Positions 1 through 7,617 of a stretch of DNA of 12,245 nt are shown in pieces. The translations under genes were made by a program, and so were the position numbers. The notes beneath the pieces are model-generated. The model ran no database searches, was not told the DNA's origin, and saw only the letters and a program-made list of their open reading frames with translations. Within the stretch, counting starts at the first letter, position 1, and each line of letters starts with the position of its first letter. Source of the stretch: Deltaproteobacteria bacterium (GTDB lineage: Bacteria > Desulfobacterota > Binatia > DP-6); contig VBLA01000248.1 of NCBI GenBank assembly GCA_005879245.1, positions 1 to 12,245 on the forward strand. The letters run 5' to 3'.

Positions 1-1376
1 AAGCGCTTGACGCCCGCCGCCGCCGCCGCGGCGAGGAGGTGACTCGTCCCGGAGACGTTGTCGCGGAAGAAGTCGGCGCGGTTACCGGAGCGGGCGACCC
101 GCGCCGCACAGTGGACGACCGCGTCCACGCCCTCGAGCGCCTGCGCGATGCTCGCGTCGTCGCCCAGGGCGGCCACGACCTCTTCCACGTCCTGCCACTC
201 CTCGCTCAAGCGGGGGAAGCGAACCATGGCGCGGACGTGGTGACCGCGCTCACGGAGCGCCGCGAGCACGTGCTGGCCGAGGAACCCGGAAGCGCCGGTG
301 ACGAGCACGGTCGAGCCGTTGCTCGACGGCCGCGGGGCCGTCGGACGCGGCCGGGTGACCGTCGCCCGCCCGTCGTGCGTCCGCGTCCAGAGCTGCTCCA
401 GGAGCTCCACCACGACCCGGCCGTCGGCCGCGCTGACCGGGGGCTGCCCCTGGTTCTGTACGGCGGCGTGGAAGCCCCGGATCACCGCGCCGATGCCCGG
501 ATACGTCCCCATGCGCCGCGTCGCGACCCGCCAGCTCGTCCGCACCGTGCTCGCCACGAGCTGGGCGGCCTGGTCGATGTTGAGCGCGGCCTTGGTCAGC
601 ATGCTCGGCAGTCGACGGGGACGCTGGCGGAGCAGCGTCATGGTGTTCAGGTCGATGTGGAGCGTCGCCTTCGTGCCGCGCAGCGTGAGCGCGTTCAGGT
701 AGGGCGTCGCGCCCGGGCTGAAGCAGAGGAACCCGAGCGCCTGGCTCCCTCGGAGCACCGCTCGGAGTTCGCCCATCGGACCGCCCACCGCTTGCCACTC
801 GGCGATCTCGCCCACGAACGCGCGCAGCAAGTAGAGAGGATGCGGGCCGAGGTTCAGCCACATGGCGAGGGGCGCCGCCGCGGGGCCTCCCTCCTGGACG
901 TTCACTCCCTGGTACGCCTCGACCGAGAGGAGATTCCCGATCGCGCCCGCGGCAACGAGCTGGCGGGCCTGGAGGATGACCGGATCGAAGAGCCGGTTGT
1001 GGTCGACGCTGAGGATACGGCCCGCGGTGACGGCCGCCGCCTGCATGCGCTCCGCGGCAGCCGCGGTCGTCGCCATCGGCTTCTCGACGAGCACGTGCAC
1101 GCCTCGCTCCAGCGCCGCAATCGCCGTCTCGGCGTGGCTCGAGGGTGGCGTGAGGACGTGGACCGCGTCGAGCGGGAGGCGGAGCAGATCCGCCGCGTCC
1201 CGGCACACCTCCTCGGCCCCCGCCTCCGCGCCGAAGGCGCGCGCCCGCTCGAGATCCATGTCGCAGACCCCGACGATGCGGACGCCCGGCGTCGTCTGGA
1301 GGTAGCGGCGATGGACGCCGGCGATGCGGCCGCAGCCGATCAGGCCGACACGAATTTCGGGCGTGGGAGTGCTCAT
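1..1376 (-). CDS. Gfo/Idh/MocA oxidoreductase fused to an NAD-dependent epimerase/dehydratase (partial, runs off the left edge)
   Basis: The frame is open from an ATG at 1376 to the window edge, giving 458 residues without a stop. Residues 8-350 form a Gfo/Idh/MocA-type NAD(P) oxidoreductase. It has a Rossmann glycine motif GLIGCGRIAG (11-20), an acidic residue after strand 2 (VCDMD, 37-41), the EKP motif with the usual catalytic lysine (98-100), and a GPHPLYLL helix in the C-terminal domain. After a Pro/Arg-rich linker (about 340-355) a second Rossmann domain starts: VTGASGFLG at 359-367, then VVHCAARVA, as in extended SDR sugar epimerases/dehydratases. The sequence breaks off in GVKRF, just before the catalytic Ser/Tyr/Lys region. 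Such enzymes act on nucleotide sugars in the cytoplasm; the substrate cannot be told. The gene follows the radical SAM gene after 40 nt with no clear Shine-Dalgarno. The family calls are firm; the pairing of activities is inferred. Confidence 0.88.
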   Translation of the reverse strand, partial: MSTPTPEIRVGLIGCGRIAGVHRRYLQTTPGVRIVGVCDMDLERARAFGAEAGAEEVCRDAADLLRLPLDAVHVLTPPSSHAETAIAALERGVHVLVEKPMATTAAAAERMQAAAVTAGRILSVDHNRLFDPVILQARQLVAAGAIGNLLSVEAYQGVNVQEGGPAAAPLAMWLNLGPHPLYLLRAFVGEIAEWQAVGGPMGELRAVLRGSQALGFLCFSPGATPYLNALTLRGTKATLHIDLNTMTLLRQRPRRLPSMLTKAALNIDQAAQLVASTVRTSWRVATRRMGTYPGIGAVIRGFHAAVQNQGQPPVSAADGRVVVELLEQLWTRTHDGRATVTRPRPTAPRPSSNGSTVLVTGASGFLGQHVLAALRERGHHVRAMVRFPRLSEEWQDVEEVVAALGDDASIAQALEGVDAVVHCAARVARSGNRADFFRDNVSGTSHLLAAAAAAGVKR

Positions 1377-1416
1377 GCGTGGGTCGAGAAGTAGAGGGGC
1401 GACAGCGGTCGGCGGT

Positions 1417-2592
1417 TCAGGGCGTGGGCAGGTAGCGCCAGAACTGGTTGTTCAGGGCGCAACACTTCGTGCACTTCGGGAAGAGCTGACGGGCCTTCAG
1501 CGTGCGGCGGAAGGTCTGGTAGGCCTTGCCGTTCCAGATCTTGCTGAACGGCGCCTCGCGCACGTTGCCGAAGTCGACGTCGATCGAGCAGGAGTAGACC
1601 TCACCGTACGGATTGATGCGGGCCGACTTCCACGGATAGAAGCAGCGGTCGACGAAGGCGTAGTCGGGATCCTCGAAGCGGAGGCGGACCTGCTCCCTCG
1701 TCTTGAAGGGAGGGCCGAAGGAGACCGGCAGGCCGAACTGCTGCCCCTTCTCCTCGGCGGCCTTCACCTGCGACATGAAGATGTCCGGGTCCACCTGACG
1801 CAGCTCGTCGGGAACGATCTGATCTTCTTCCTTCGGCCGGTAGGGGAGCGGGATCATGGCCCGCGTCCGGTCGATCGCATCCTGCGTGGTGTAGAACATG
1901 TACTCGTAGTCGACCGACGTGACCCCGAGGTCCTTCACCGCATCGATGACCTCGCTGAAGTTGTGCTGATTGCGGGCGAAGATCGTGCAGGTGATGCCGA
2001 TGTACGGACGCGCGACGCCCCGGGCCTTCTTGGCCGCCGCCACGTTGGCGATGCCCTCGGCGAGGCGCTTGAAGCTGCCTTTGCCCCGGCGGATCTCGTC
2101 GTGGGTCGCATCCGGCCCGTCGATCGAGACCGACATGCTGTCGACGCCGAGCTCGATGAGTCGGTCCGCGATCTGCGGCCGCAGATACCAGCCGTTCGTG
2201 TTCACGCAGAGCTTCATCGGTGTCCGCTTCACGTGCTCGATGATCTCGAGTGCATCGTGGCGGAGGAAGACCTCCCCACCCGTGAGGGTCAGGTTCTTCA
2301 CCCCGAACTTGGCGAGGTCGTCGATGATGCGATGGACCTCGGGGCTGGTGAGCTCGACGCCCTTCCGTTCCTTGATGAAATCCTTCCGCTCACCATCGTG
2401 CATGATGCGCGGGAGATCGAGCGGGCACATGACGCAGCTCAGATTGCAACGGAAGGTGAGCTCGAGCGTGAGCGACTGGGGGACGAAGGCGCGTCCGCGG
2501 CCGACCAGGTAGGGGACGTAGTACTGCGGGAAGTTGAGGTGCTGCTTCGTCACGCCGTACGACCGCAGCCACTGCTTCAACGCCTCTTTCAT
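1417..2592 (-). CDS. Radical SAM protein with SPASM-like C-terminal cluster region
   Basis: This 391-residue protein has the radical SAM signature CNLSCVMC (Cys49, Cys53, Cys56), whose three cysteines bind the 4Fe-4S cluster that cleaves S-adenosylmethionine. The SAM-binding GGE follows at 105-107 (LTLTGGEVFL), then the strands NTNGWYL and SVSIDGP. The C-terminal part has the spacing of a SPASM/twitch auxiliary cluster: Cys317, Cys335 in INPYGEVYSCS, then Cys374, Cys377 and Cys378. The ATG abuts the upstream stop (TAG 2593-2595), and a good Shine-Dalgarno, GAGGAG, lies 8 nt before it inside the upstream gene, so the two are translationally linked. Relatives modify peptides, sugars or lipids in the cytoplasm. 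In this cluster a role in altering a sugar or lipid intermediate is likely, but the substrate is unknown. The frame looks full length and intact. Confidence 0.9.
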   Translation of the reverse strand: MKEALKQWLRSYGVTKQHLNFPQYYVPYLVGRGRAFVPQSLTLELTFRCNLSCVMCPLDLPRIMHDGERKDFIKERKGVELTSPEVHRIIDDLAKFGVKNLTLTGGEVFLRHDALEIIEHVKRTPMKLCVNTNGWYLRPQIADRLIELGVDSMSVSIDGPDATHDEIRRGKGSFKRLAEGIANVAAAKKARGVARPYIGITCTIFARNQHNFSEVIDAVKDLGVTSVDYEYMFYTTQDAIDRTRAMIPLPYRPKEEDQIVPDELRQVDPDIFMSQVKAAEEKGQQFGLPVSFGPPFKTREQVRLRFEDPDYAFVDRCFYPWKSARINPYGEVYSCSIDVDFGNVREAPFSKIWNGKAYQTFRRTLKARQLFPKCTKCCALNNQFWRYLPTP

Positions 2593-3374
2593 CTATCGAT
2601 CTCCTCGCGCCATCACCGCGCGGTCGGACCAGCATTCTTCGTTCCGGGCTGGCTCAAGCCCTAGCACACGCTCGATGGGGGCAAAAGGGAACTCTGCCAG
2701 GAGCCGTCGGACCTTCTTCTCGGTCGATCGGAGCCGGAGGTAGTGGGTCGACACGCCGCGCTTGCCGCGCACACGGAGGCGAGGGTGCGCCGGGTCGAGC
2801 TCCCACGGGTGGAGATAGATCAGCGCCGGCTGACTCGCGGCCTCGAGGCGGCGGAACCCCCACCGCGTGTACGCGTACGGCAGGACCCGGAGGTACGCGC
2901 CGCCGAGCGGGAGCGTCCGGCCGGCGCAGCGCACCGTGGAGACCGGGAACTCGGTGAGCGACTGGCCGTCGCGGCTGATGAGATAGGGGAACCGATGCGC
3001 CTGGGGAATGCCGTAGAGCTGGTCGCGCACCGGGAGAATGCTCGAGTCGTACCGGAACCCGAGATCGAGCAGCACGTCGATCGCCCAGAGCGAGCGGGCC
3101 GTGATCGAGAACGAGGGCGCCCGGTAGCCGAGGACCTCGCGGCCGGTCAGGTCCTCGAGGAGCTTCTTCGACCGCTCGACGTCGGCGCGGAACGCCTCGC
3201 GCCCGATGTCGTAGGCGAGCCGGTGGGCGTAGCCATGCGTCGCGATCTCATGGCCGGCGGCCGCGATCATGCGGGGGAGCGCGGGATGCCGCTCCAGGCG
3301 GAGAACTCGACCATCTCCTCGAAGTCGGAGACCTGGTACCAGTCTTCCACGTCGACCGAGAATGCGTGGATCAC
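2593..3374 (-). pseudogene. XrtA-type polysaccharide deacetylase (DUF3473), disrupted by an internal deletion/frameshift
   Basis: The start is a GTG at 3374 that overlaps the upstream stop as GTGA, with GAGG upstream. It opens with the family's N-terminus, HAFSVDVEDWYQVSDFEE, where DVED is the NodB motif 1 carrying the metal-binding Asp. This frame stops at 3267 after 35 codons. From about 3294 another frame takes over: ERHPALPR, AAGHEIATHGYAH (motif 2 metal-binding His pair), GYRAPSFSI, GGAYLRVLPY and YLHPWELDP, the last two typical of the DUF3473 extension. It ends at TAG 2593-2595. The expected segment between motif 1 and motif 2 (RVExN...ATFFVLGWVA in relatives, from memory) is missing, about 100 nt. 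Intact members deacetylate exopolysaccharide in XrtA/PEP-CTERM-linked clusters. As written no full protein can be made; a fragment could start at ATG 3270. Real lesion or assembly error cannot be told apart here. Confidence 0.85.
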
Positions 3375-4543
3375 GTCGTACCTCGCATCGACGGCATCCC
3401 CTGCTCGTGGGGGCGGGCGACGGTCTCCCACCGGCTGAAGTCCCGCCCCGCCACGAGCTGCACCCAGGCGAGCAGCGCGGCGAGCGTCCCGACCCCGAGG
3501 TAGAGCGCGGGAGTGCCGAGACGGCGGAGCCGTCCCTCGGGCAGCAGGGCAGCGACCGGCGCCGCCAGGTAGACCGCCAGCTGCGCCAGGCAGAGGAGGT
3601 TCCAGGGGGTCGCGAGCGCGGCGCTGCTCACCAGGAGCGCCAGGAGGAGAAACGGCATCGCGTATCGCACGCGCTTGCGCCAGAAGAGTTCCCAAGCGAG
3701 AAGCCAGCGGCGCGCACCCACCACCTCGCTCCACACCGCCCGCACGCCGAGGATGCCGCGCGCGATGATGCGCGAGCGGCGACGGAGCTCCTCACGGAGG
3801 TCCGCGGAGCCCGCCTCGTGTGACACCGCGTCGGGAGCGTACACGACGGCGTGGCCGGCGGCGGCGATGAGGATGGGGAGGACCATGTCGTTGCAGACCG
3901 TGTTCGGCAGCGGGCGGTGGAGCGTCTTCCGGATCGCGAAGATGGAGCCGTTGGCACCGAGCAGCGTCAGGCAGCGGCTCTCGAGCCGCTTCTGCACCTG
4001 GTCGAAGCGCCAGTACGTTCCGTAGCCTTCGGCGACCGGGTTGCGACTGTAGTTGAGGTACAACAGCTCGCCGCACACCGAGCCGACGCGGGCATCATCG
4101 AAGTACGCCACCAGGCGGCGGAGCGCGTCGGGGCGATACATGCCGTTGGCATCCGTGAAGACGACGATGTCCCCGCGCGCCTGCGGCACGCTGTCGTTGA
4201 GGGCGGCGTTCTTCCCGCGGTTGGTGCGGTACTCGTGCAGCACCACACCGGCGGGGACGAAGCCCCGCGCGATCTCCGCGGTCCGATCCGTCGAGCCGTC
4301 CGACGCGACGATGATCTCCAGCCGATCCTTCGGGTAGTCGAGCGACAGGGCGTTCTCGAGCTTGGCTCCGAGGACGCTCTCCTCGTTGTAGGCCGAGATG
4401 ATGAGCGTCACCGACGGTGTCCCCGCCCCGGGCCGCACCGGGGCCTCGCGCCGCAAGCGCGCGAGGACGGCGAGCGTGAGCGGATAGCCCAGGTAGTGAT
4501 AGACGAGGACGACGAGCGTCGCGACGAAGAGGGCGGTCGCCAC
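3371..4543 (-). CDS. GT2-family membrane glycosyltransferase
   Basis: With a GTG start at 4543 this is a 390-residue protein. It has an N-terminal membrane segment (about 3-28), a GT-A domain (about 43-300) and roughly three C-terminal membrane helices (about 305-375). GT2 motifs are clear: TLIISAYNEE (46-55), the nucleotide-binding ASDGSTD (80-86), GKNAALND (110-117), the DxD-like DAN (131-133) and ND in CNDMVLP (218-219), where ED usually sits. RRRSRI follows later. It probably transfers a sugar from a nucleotide donor to a lipid-linked or growing chain at the inner membrane. The frame is open upstream to 4687, but that part lies on the end of the preceding GT4 gene in another frame. GTG 4555 is an alternative start, overlapping the GT4 stop by 7 nt. 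Sugar specificity cannot be read. Confidence 0.9.
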   Translation of the reverse strand: MATALFVATLVVLVYHYLGYPLTLAVLARLRREAPVRPGAGTPSVTLIISAYNEESVLGAKLENALSLDYPKDRLEIIVASDGSTDRTAEIARGFVPAGVVLHEYRTNRGKNAALNDSVPQARGDIVVFTDANGMYRPDALRRLVAYFDDARVGSVCGELLYLNYSRNPVAEGYGTYWRFDQVQKRLESRCLTLLGANGSIFAIRKTLHRPLPNTVCNDMVLPILIAAAGHAVVYAPDAVSHEAGSADLREELRRRSRIIARGILGVRAVWSEVVGARRWLLAWELFWRKRVRYAMPFLLLALLVSSAALATPWNLLCLAQLAVYLAAPVAALLPEGRLRRLGTPALYLGVGTLAALLAWVQLVAGRDFSRWETVARPHEQGMPSMRGTT

Positions 4544-4548
4544 GATGC

Positions 4549-5721
4549 CTACCACTGCCCCGCGGCGAGCCGCGCTGCTTCGCGGCGCGCGTCGCCCGGC
4601 GCCATGCCGCGCGTGCAGTACGCGGTCGTGAGCCCGTCGTAGAGCACCGTGTAGCGGTCGACCATCGTCTCGACGGTGTACCGCCACTCGACCGTCCGGC
4701 GCCCCTCGGCAGCGAGGGCCGCCGCCTTCGCGGGGTCCTCTAGCAGGCGGAGGATGCCGCTCGCGAGGGCGGCGGGGTCCCCGGGGCGGACGATCAGCCC
4801 GCTCCGCCCATGGCCGACGATCTCGGGCATGCCGCCGACTCCCGTCACCACCACTGGGCGCTCGACGGCGAGTGCCTCGAGGAGCACGTTCGGCATGCCC
4901 TCGATCACCGACGACATCACGAAGACGTCGAACCCGCGGAGGAGCCCCCGCACGTCCGTTACCTCGCCGAGGAAGTGGACGCGCTCGCGAAGACCGCGTC
5001 GCTCGGCGTCCTGCTCGAGCGCCGCGCGGAGCGGACCGTCGCCGATCATGACGAAGTGCACGTCGTCGTGCGCGGCCCCCACCCGGGCGGCGGCGTCGAG
5101 GAAATGCTCGTACGCCTTCTTCCAGCTGAGGCGCCCGATGGTGCCGACCAGCCGTGCATGCGCCGGCACGCCGGCCGGCCGCGCCGCCGGGGGCACGTCG
5201 TCGACCCGGATGCCATTCGGGATGACGACCAGCTTACCGGGCGCGGGCCTCTCCTCCTCGATCACCACCCGGCGAACGGCTTCGGCGTTGCACACGATGC
5301 GGTGCGCCTGACGGTTGGCGAGCCGCGTCGCCTGCCGCTGGGAGCGGCGCGGGTAGCGATCGAGGCTGCGCTTGCTCGCGATGCGGACGGGGACACCGGC
5401 GAGGCGCCCTGCGAGCATGCCGAGGATGTTTCCCTCGTAGAGGTAGCCGTGCACGATCTGGACCTTTTCGGCGTGGAGGCGGCGCGCCGTGCGCACGAGG
5501 TTCGCGAGCGTCGAGGGTCGGGCGAGACTCGACTGCACCCCGAACGCCCGCACCGGAACGCGCATCGCCTGCAGGACCGGCTCGAGCGCCCCGCCCGCCT
5601 TCGCCACGCAGACCTGCGGCACGAAGCGTCGGCGGTCGAGGCCCGCGAACAGCTCCACCAGGTGGCGCTGGGCGCCGCCGACCTTCAGGTGGTCGATGAA
5701 GTATTCGATCCGGATGGCCAT
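4549..5721 (-). CDS. GT4-family glycosyltransferase
   Basis: This 390-residue protein has the GT-B fold layout of family GT4. The N-terminal acceptor domain begins MAIRIEYFIDHLKVGGAQRH, with the glycine loop GGAQRH at 15-20. The linker has VVIPNGI (165-171). The C-terminal domain has GRLSWKK (196-202), FVMIGDGP (223-230), and the donor-binding EGMPNVLLE with the two glutamates of the EX7E motif (Glu274, Glu282). GGMPEIVGHGRSGLIV follows. Such enzymes are retaining transferases using a nucleotide sugar at the cytoplasmic face of the membrane, here presumably extending the polysaccharide repeat unit. It lies 3 nt after the ligase stop and just before the GT2 gene, so it sits inside the operon. 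Nothing appears missing. Donor and acceptor are unknown. Confidence 0.93.
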   Translation of the reverse strand: MAIRIEYFIDHLKVGGAQRHLVELFAGLDRRRFVPQVCVAKAGGALEPVLQAMRVPVRAFGVQSSLARPSTLANLVRTARRLHAEKVQIVHGYLYEGNILGMLAGRLAGVPVRIASKRSLDRYPRRSQRQATRLANRQAHRIVCNAEAVRRVVIEEERPAPGKLVVIPNGIRVDDVPPAARPAGVPAHARLVGTIGRLSWKKAYEHFLDAAARVGAAHDDVHFVMIGDGPLRAALEQDAERRGLRERVHFLGEVTDVRGLLRGFDVFVMSSVIEGMPNVLLEALAVERPVVVTGVGGMPEIVGHGRSGLIVRPGDPAALASGILRLLEDPAKAAALAAEGRRTVEWRYTVETMVDRYTVLYDGLTTAYCTRGMAPGDARREAARLAAGQW

Positions 5722-5724
5722 GGG

Positions 5725-7617
5725 TCAGGCTGCCAGCAAGCGGGTCCGCGCGGCATCGTGCGGGTCACCGAGCGGGTCGACGAGCGCACCGATCGTGCGC
5801 AGGGAAGCGAGCCCCTCACGCAGCTCCCGGACGGGCGCGGCGACCGGCACGAGATCCGTCCGAGCCTGCGTCTGCTCGTGCGCGTCGACCAGCTTGCCGA
5901 TCTCGCGCAGGCACTGGAGCTGATGCCCCACTTCCTCGATGCGGGCGAGGAGTCGCCAGGCCGAGTCGCGCGCGTCGTCGAGGTCGAAGGCGGCCCGGGC
6001 AGCCTCGGCGTCGATCGGCAGGGTGAGCGCGCTCACTCCGGACTCGTCCTCTTCGGGTTCGCCGTCATCGTCCGGGCCCGGTAGCGGCGCGGGGCCGCTG
6101 GCGCTCGGTGTTGCCGGTACGGCGGCGGCCGCTCCCGTCTTGAGCCACCGCTCGAGGAGGATCGTCGCCGCGGTCAGCATGAAGATGTGCTCCTCCAGCC
6201 AGACATCCGCGAAGGCCGAGAAGAACATGAAGAGGATCATGTACACCCGGAGAAACTGCGGGAAGCAGGGAATCACCGGATGGTTCGCGTATGCCGGGCG
6301 GAGCCTGCTGAAGCGTCGCCAGAGCATGGCGAAGAACGTCAGGTAGGCAAGGACGAGACACGGCCCGCCCTCCGACATCGCCCACACGTAGGAGTTGTGC
6401 GGCGGCTTGAAGAGACCGTACTCGACCTTGTGGACCCAGCGGAAGTTGCCGAGCCCGACGCCGACGAAGGGGTGCTCCGCGATGATGTGAACGCTGTCCC
6501 GCAGCGTCGCGGCTCTTTGTATGTTCGACCTAGTCCCCTCCTGCTCCTGTGCAGCCGGGCCGGCCGTCTGGTTGAAGGGGTTCAGGTTGAGCAAGCGCTC
6601 GCGGATGGGTTGCGAGAGGATGAAGAAGAAGGTGAACCCCCCGACGAACGCCGCCACACCGAGGAACATGCTCGCGCGCTTGAGCTTCTCCCCGAACGAT
6701 TTCCGCTCACCAGTGCTGGCAAAGGCGCCCCACGCGATGAGCAAGCTCAGGAGGCTCATCCCCAGGAACCCGCTGCGCGAGGCCGACAGGAGGATGAGCG
6801 GCGCGAGGGCGGCCATGCCGAGCGCGTAGACCCCCCGCAGCCACCACGAGCGCGCCGTCGAGGCGAGGTAGTACAGGAAGGCGATGCCGAGCAGCAGACC
6901 GAAGGCGAAGCGGTTGGCGTTGTCCGCCCAGTTGACGACCTTGGTGAGGACACGGAAGTCGGCCTCGTGCGACTGGGCGTAGCCGATGAGCGACGGCGGG
7001 ACCGCCGCGAGGATACAGCCCAGCCAGGTGACCCAGATCCACTTGAGCTGTCGCGGCGTCTGGACGAACTCTGCGACGAAAATGACGAAGGCGATGCGGG
7101 AGAAGAACTGGAACATGAACCGGGCGGTGAAGTCGGTCTGGGTGGTCTTGATTGCCCCCCATGCGGGCTTGGTGAGCGGGTCCTCCACCCAATGATCCGG
7201 CAGGGTGTACCACGACACCACCGTGCCAAAGATGAAGATTATCCCGATGACGAGCAGCACCCGCATGAACGGATCCGTCACGTACCAGAGGTCGCGATGT
7301 TGCCGGAAGTTCCATGCCAGGAGCGCCAAGAGGACCAGCCCGAGGACGTTGTTGATCGTGATCGGTCCCGCGCCGCGCGCCGCCGCGGGGTAGTTGATGA
7401 GGAAGGTGGTGAGGAAGAGCGAGATCGCGACCCAGGGGTAGCGGAGGACGACCAGGAACGCCGCCGCGACCAGGCCGAGCACGACGGTCGCCGGGAGTCC
7501 CACCGCGGACACGGCGCCCAGTACCACGACGCCGAGCAGGGCGACAGCGATGAGCGCCCACCGCGGCGTGCGCGGGGCGGGTGCCGGACGGGGGAGAGTG
7601 AGGGCCGATACGCTCAT
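5725..7617 (-). CDS. O-antigen ligase/Wzy-like polymerase with a long C-terminal extension
   Basis: This 630-residue polytopic membrane protein has about ten to twelve hydrophobic segments between residues 20 and 490. The O-antigen ligase/Wzy domain is marked by LLSASRSGFLGM (277-287, with the typical SRSG), by HPFVGVGLGNF (382-392) and by HNSYVWAMSEGG (407-418). Between them is the large loop expected to face the periplasm. Family members join undecaprenyl-linked glycans, either polymerising repeat units or moving them to an acceptor; which applies cannot be decided. Residues 495-630 are unusual: an Ala/Pro and acidic linker followed by a soluble, probably helical region holding two LRxIGxLVD motifs (570-578 and 606-614). 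The ATG overlaps the upstream deacetylase stop as ATGA, indicating translational coupling. Confidence 0.88.
   Translation of the reverse strand: MSVSALTLPRPAPAPRTPRWALIAVALLGVVVLGAVSAVGLPATVVLGLVAAAFLVVLRYPWVAISLFLTTFLINYPAAARGAGPITINNVLGLVLLALLAWNFRQHRDLWYVTDPFMRVLLVIGIIFIFGTVVSWYTLPDHWVEDPLTKPAWGAIKTTQTDFTARFMFQFFSRIAFVIFVAEFVQTPRQLKWIWVTWLGCILAAVPPSLIGYAQSHEADFRVLTKVVNWADNANRFAFGLLLGIAFLYYLASTARSWWLRGVYALGMAALAPLILLSASRSGFLGMSLLSLLIAWGAFASTGERKSFGEKLKRASMFLGVAAFVGGFTFFFILSQPIRERLLNLNPFNQTAGPAAQEQEGTRSNIQRAATLRDSVHIIAEHPFVGVGLGNFRWVHKVEYGLFKPPHNSYVWAMSEGGPCLVLAYLTFFAMLWRRFSRLRPAYANHPVIPCFPQFLRVYMILFMFFSAFADVWLEEHIFMLTAATILLERWLKTGAAAAVPATPSASGPAPLPGPDDDGEPEEDESGVSALTLPIDAEAARAAFDLDDARDSAWRLLARIEEVGHQLQCLREIGKLVDAHEQTQARTDLVPVAAPVRELREGLASLRTIGALVDPLGDPHDAARTRLLAA

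Noticed and set aside
250..1206. A 318-codon minus-strand frame inside the oxidoreductase-epimerase gene
   Set aside because: It is in a different frame, is dominated by Arg, Gly, Ala and Pro, and has no motif, while the frame starting at 1376 has both Rossmann domains.
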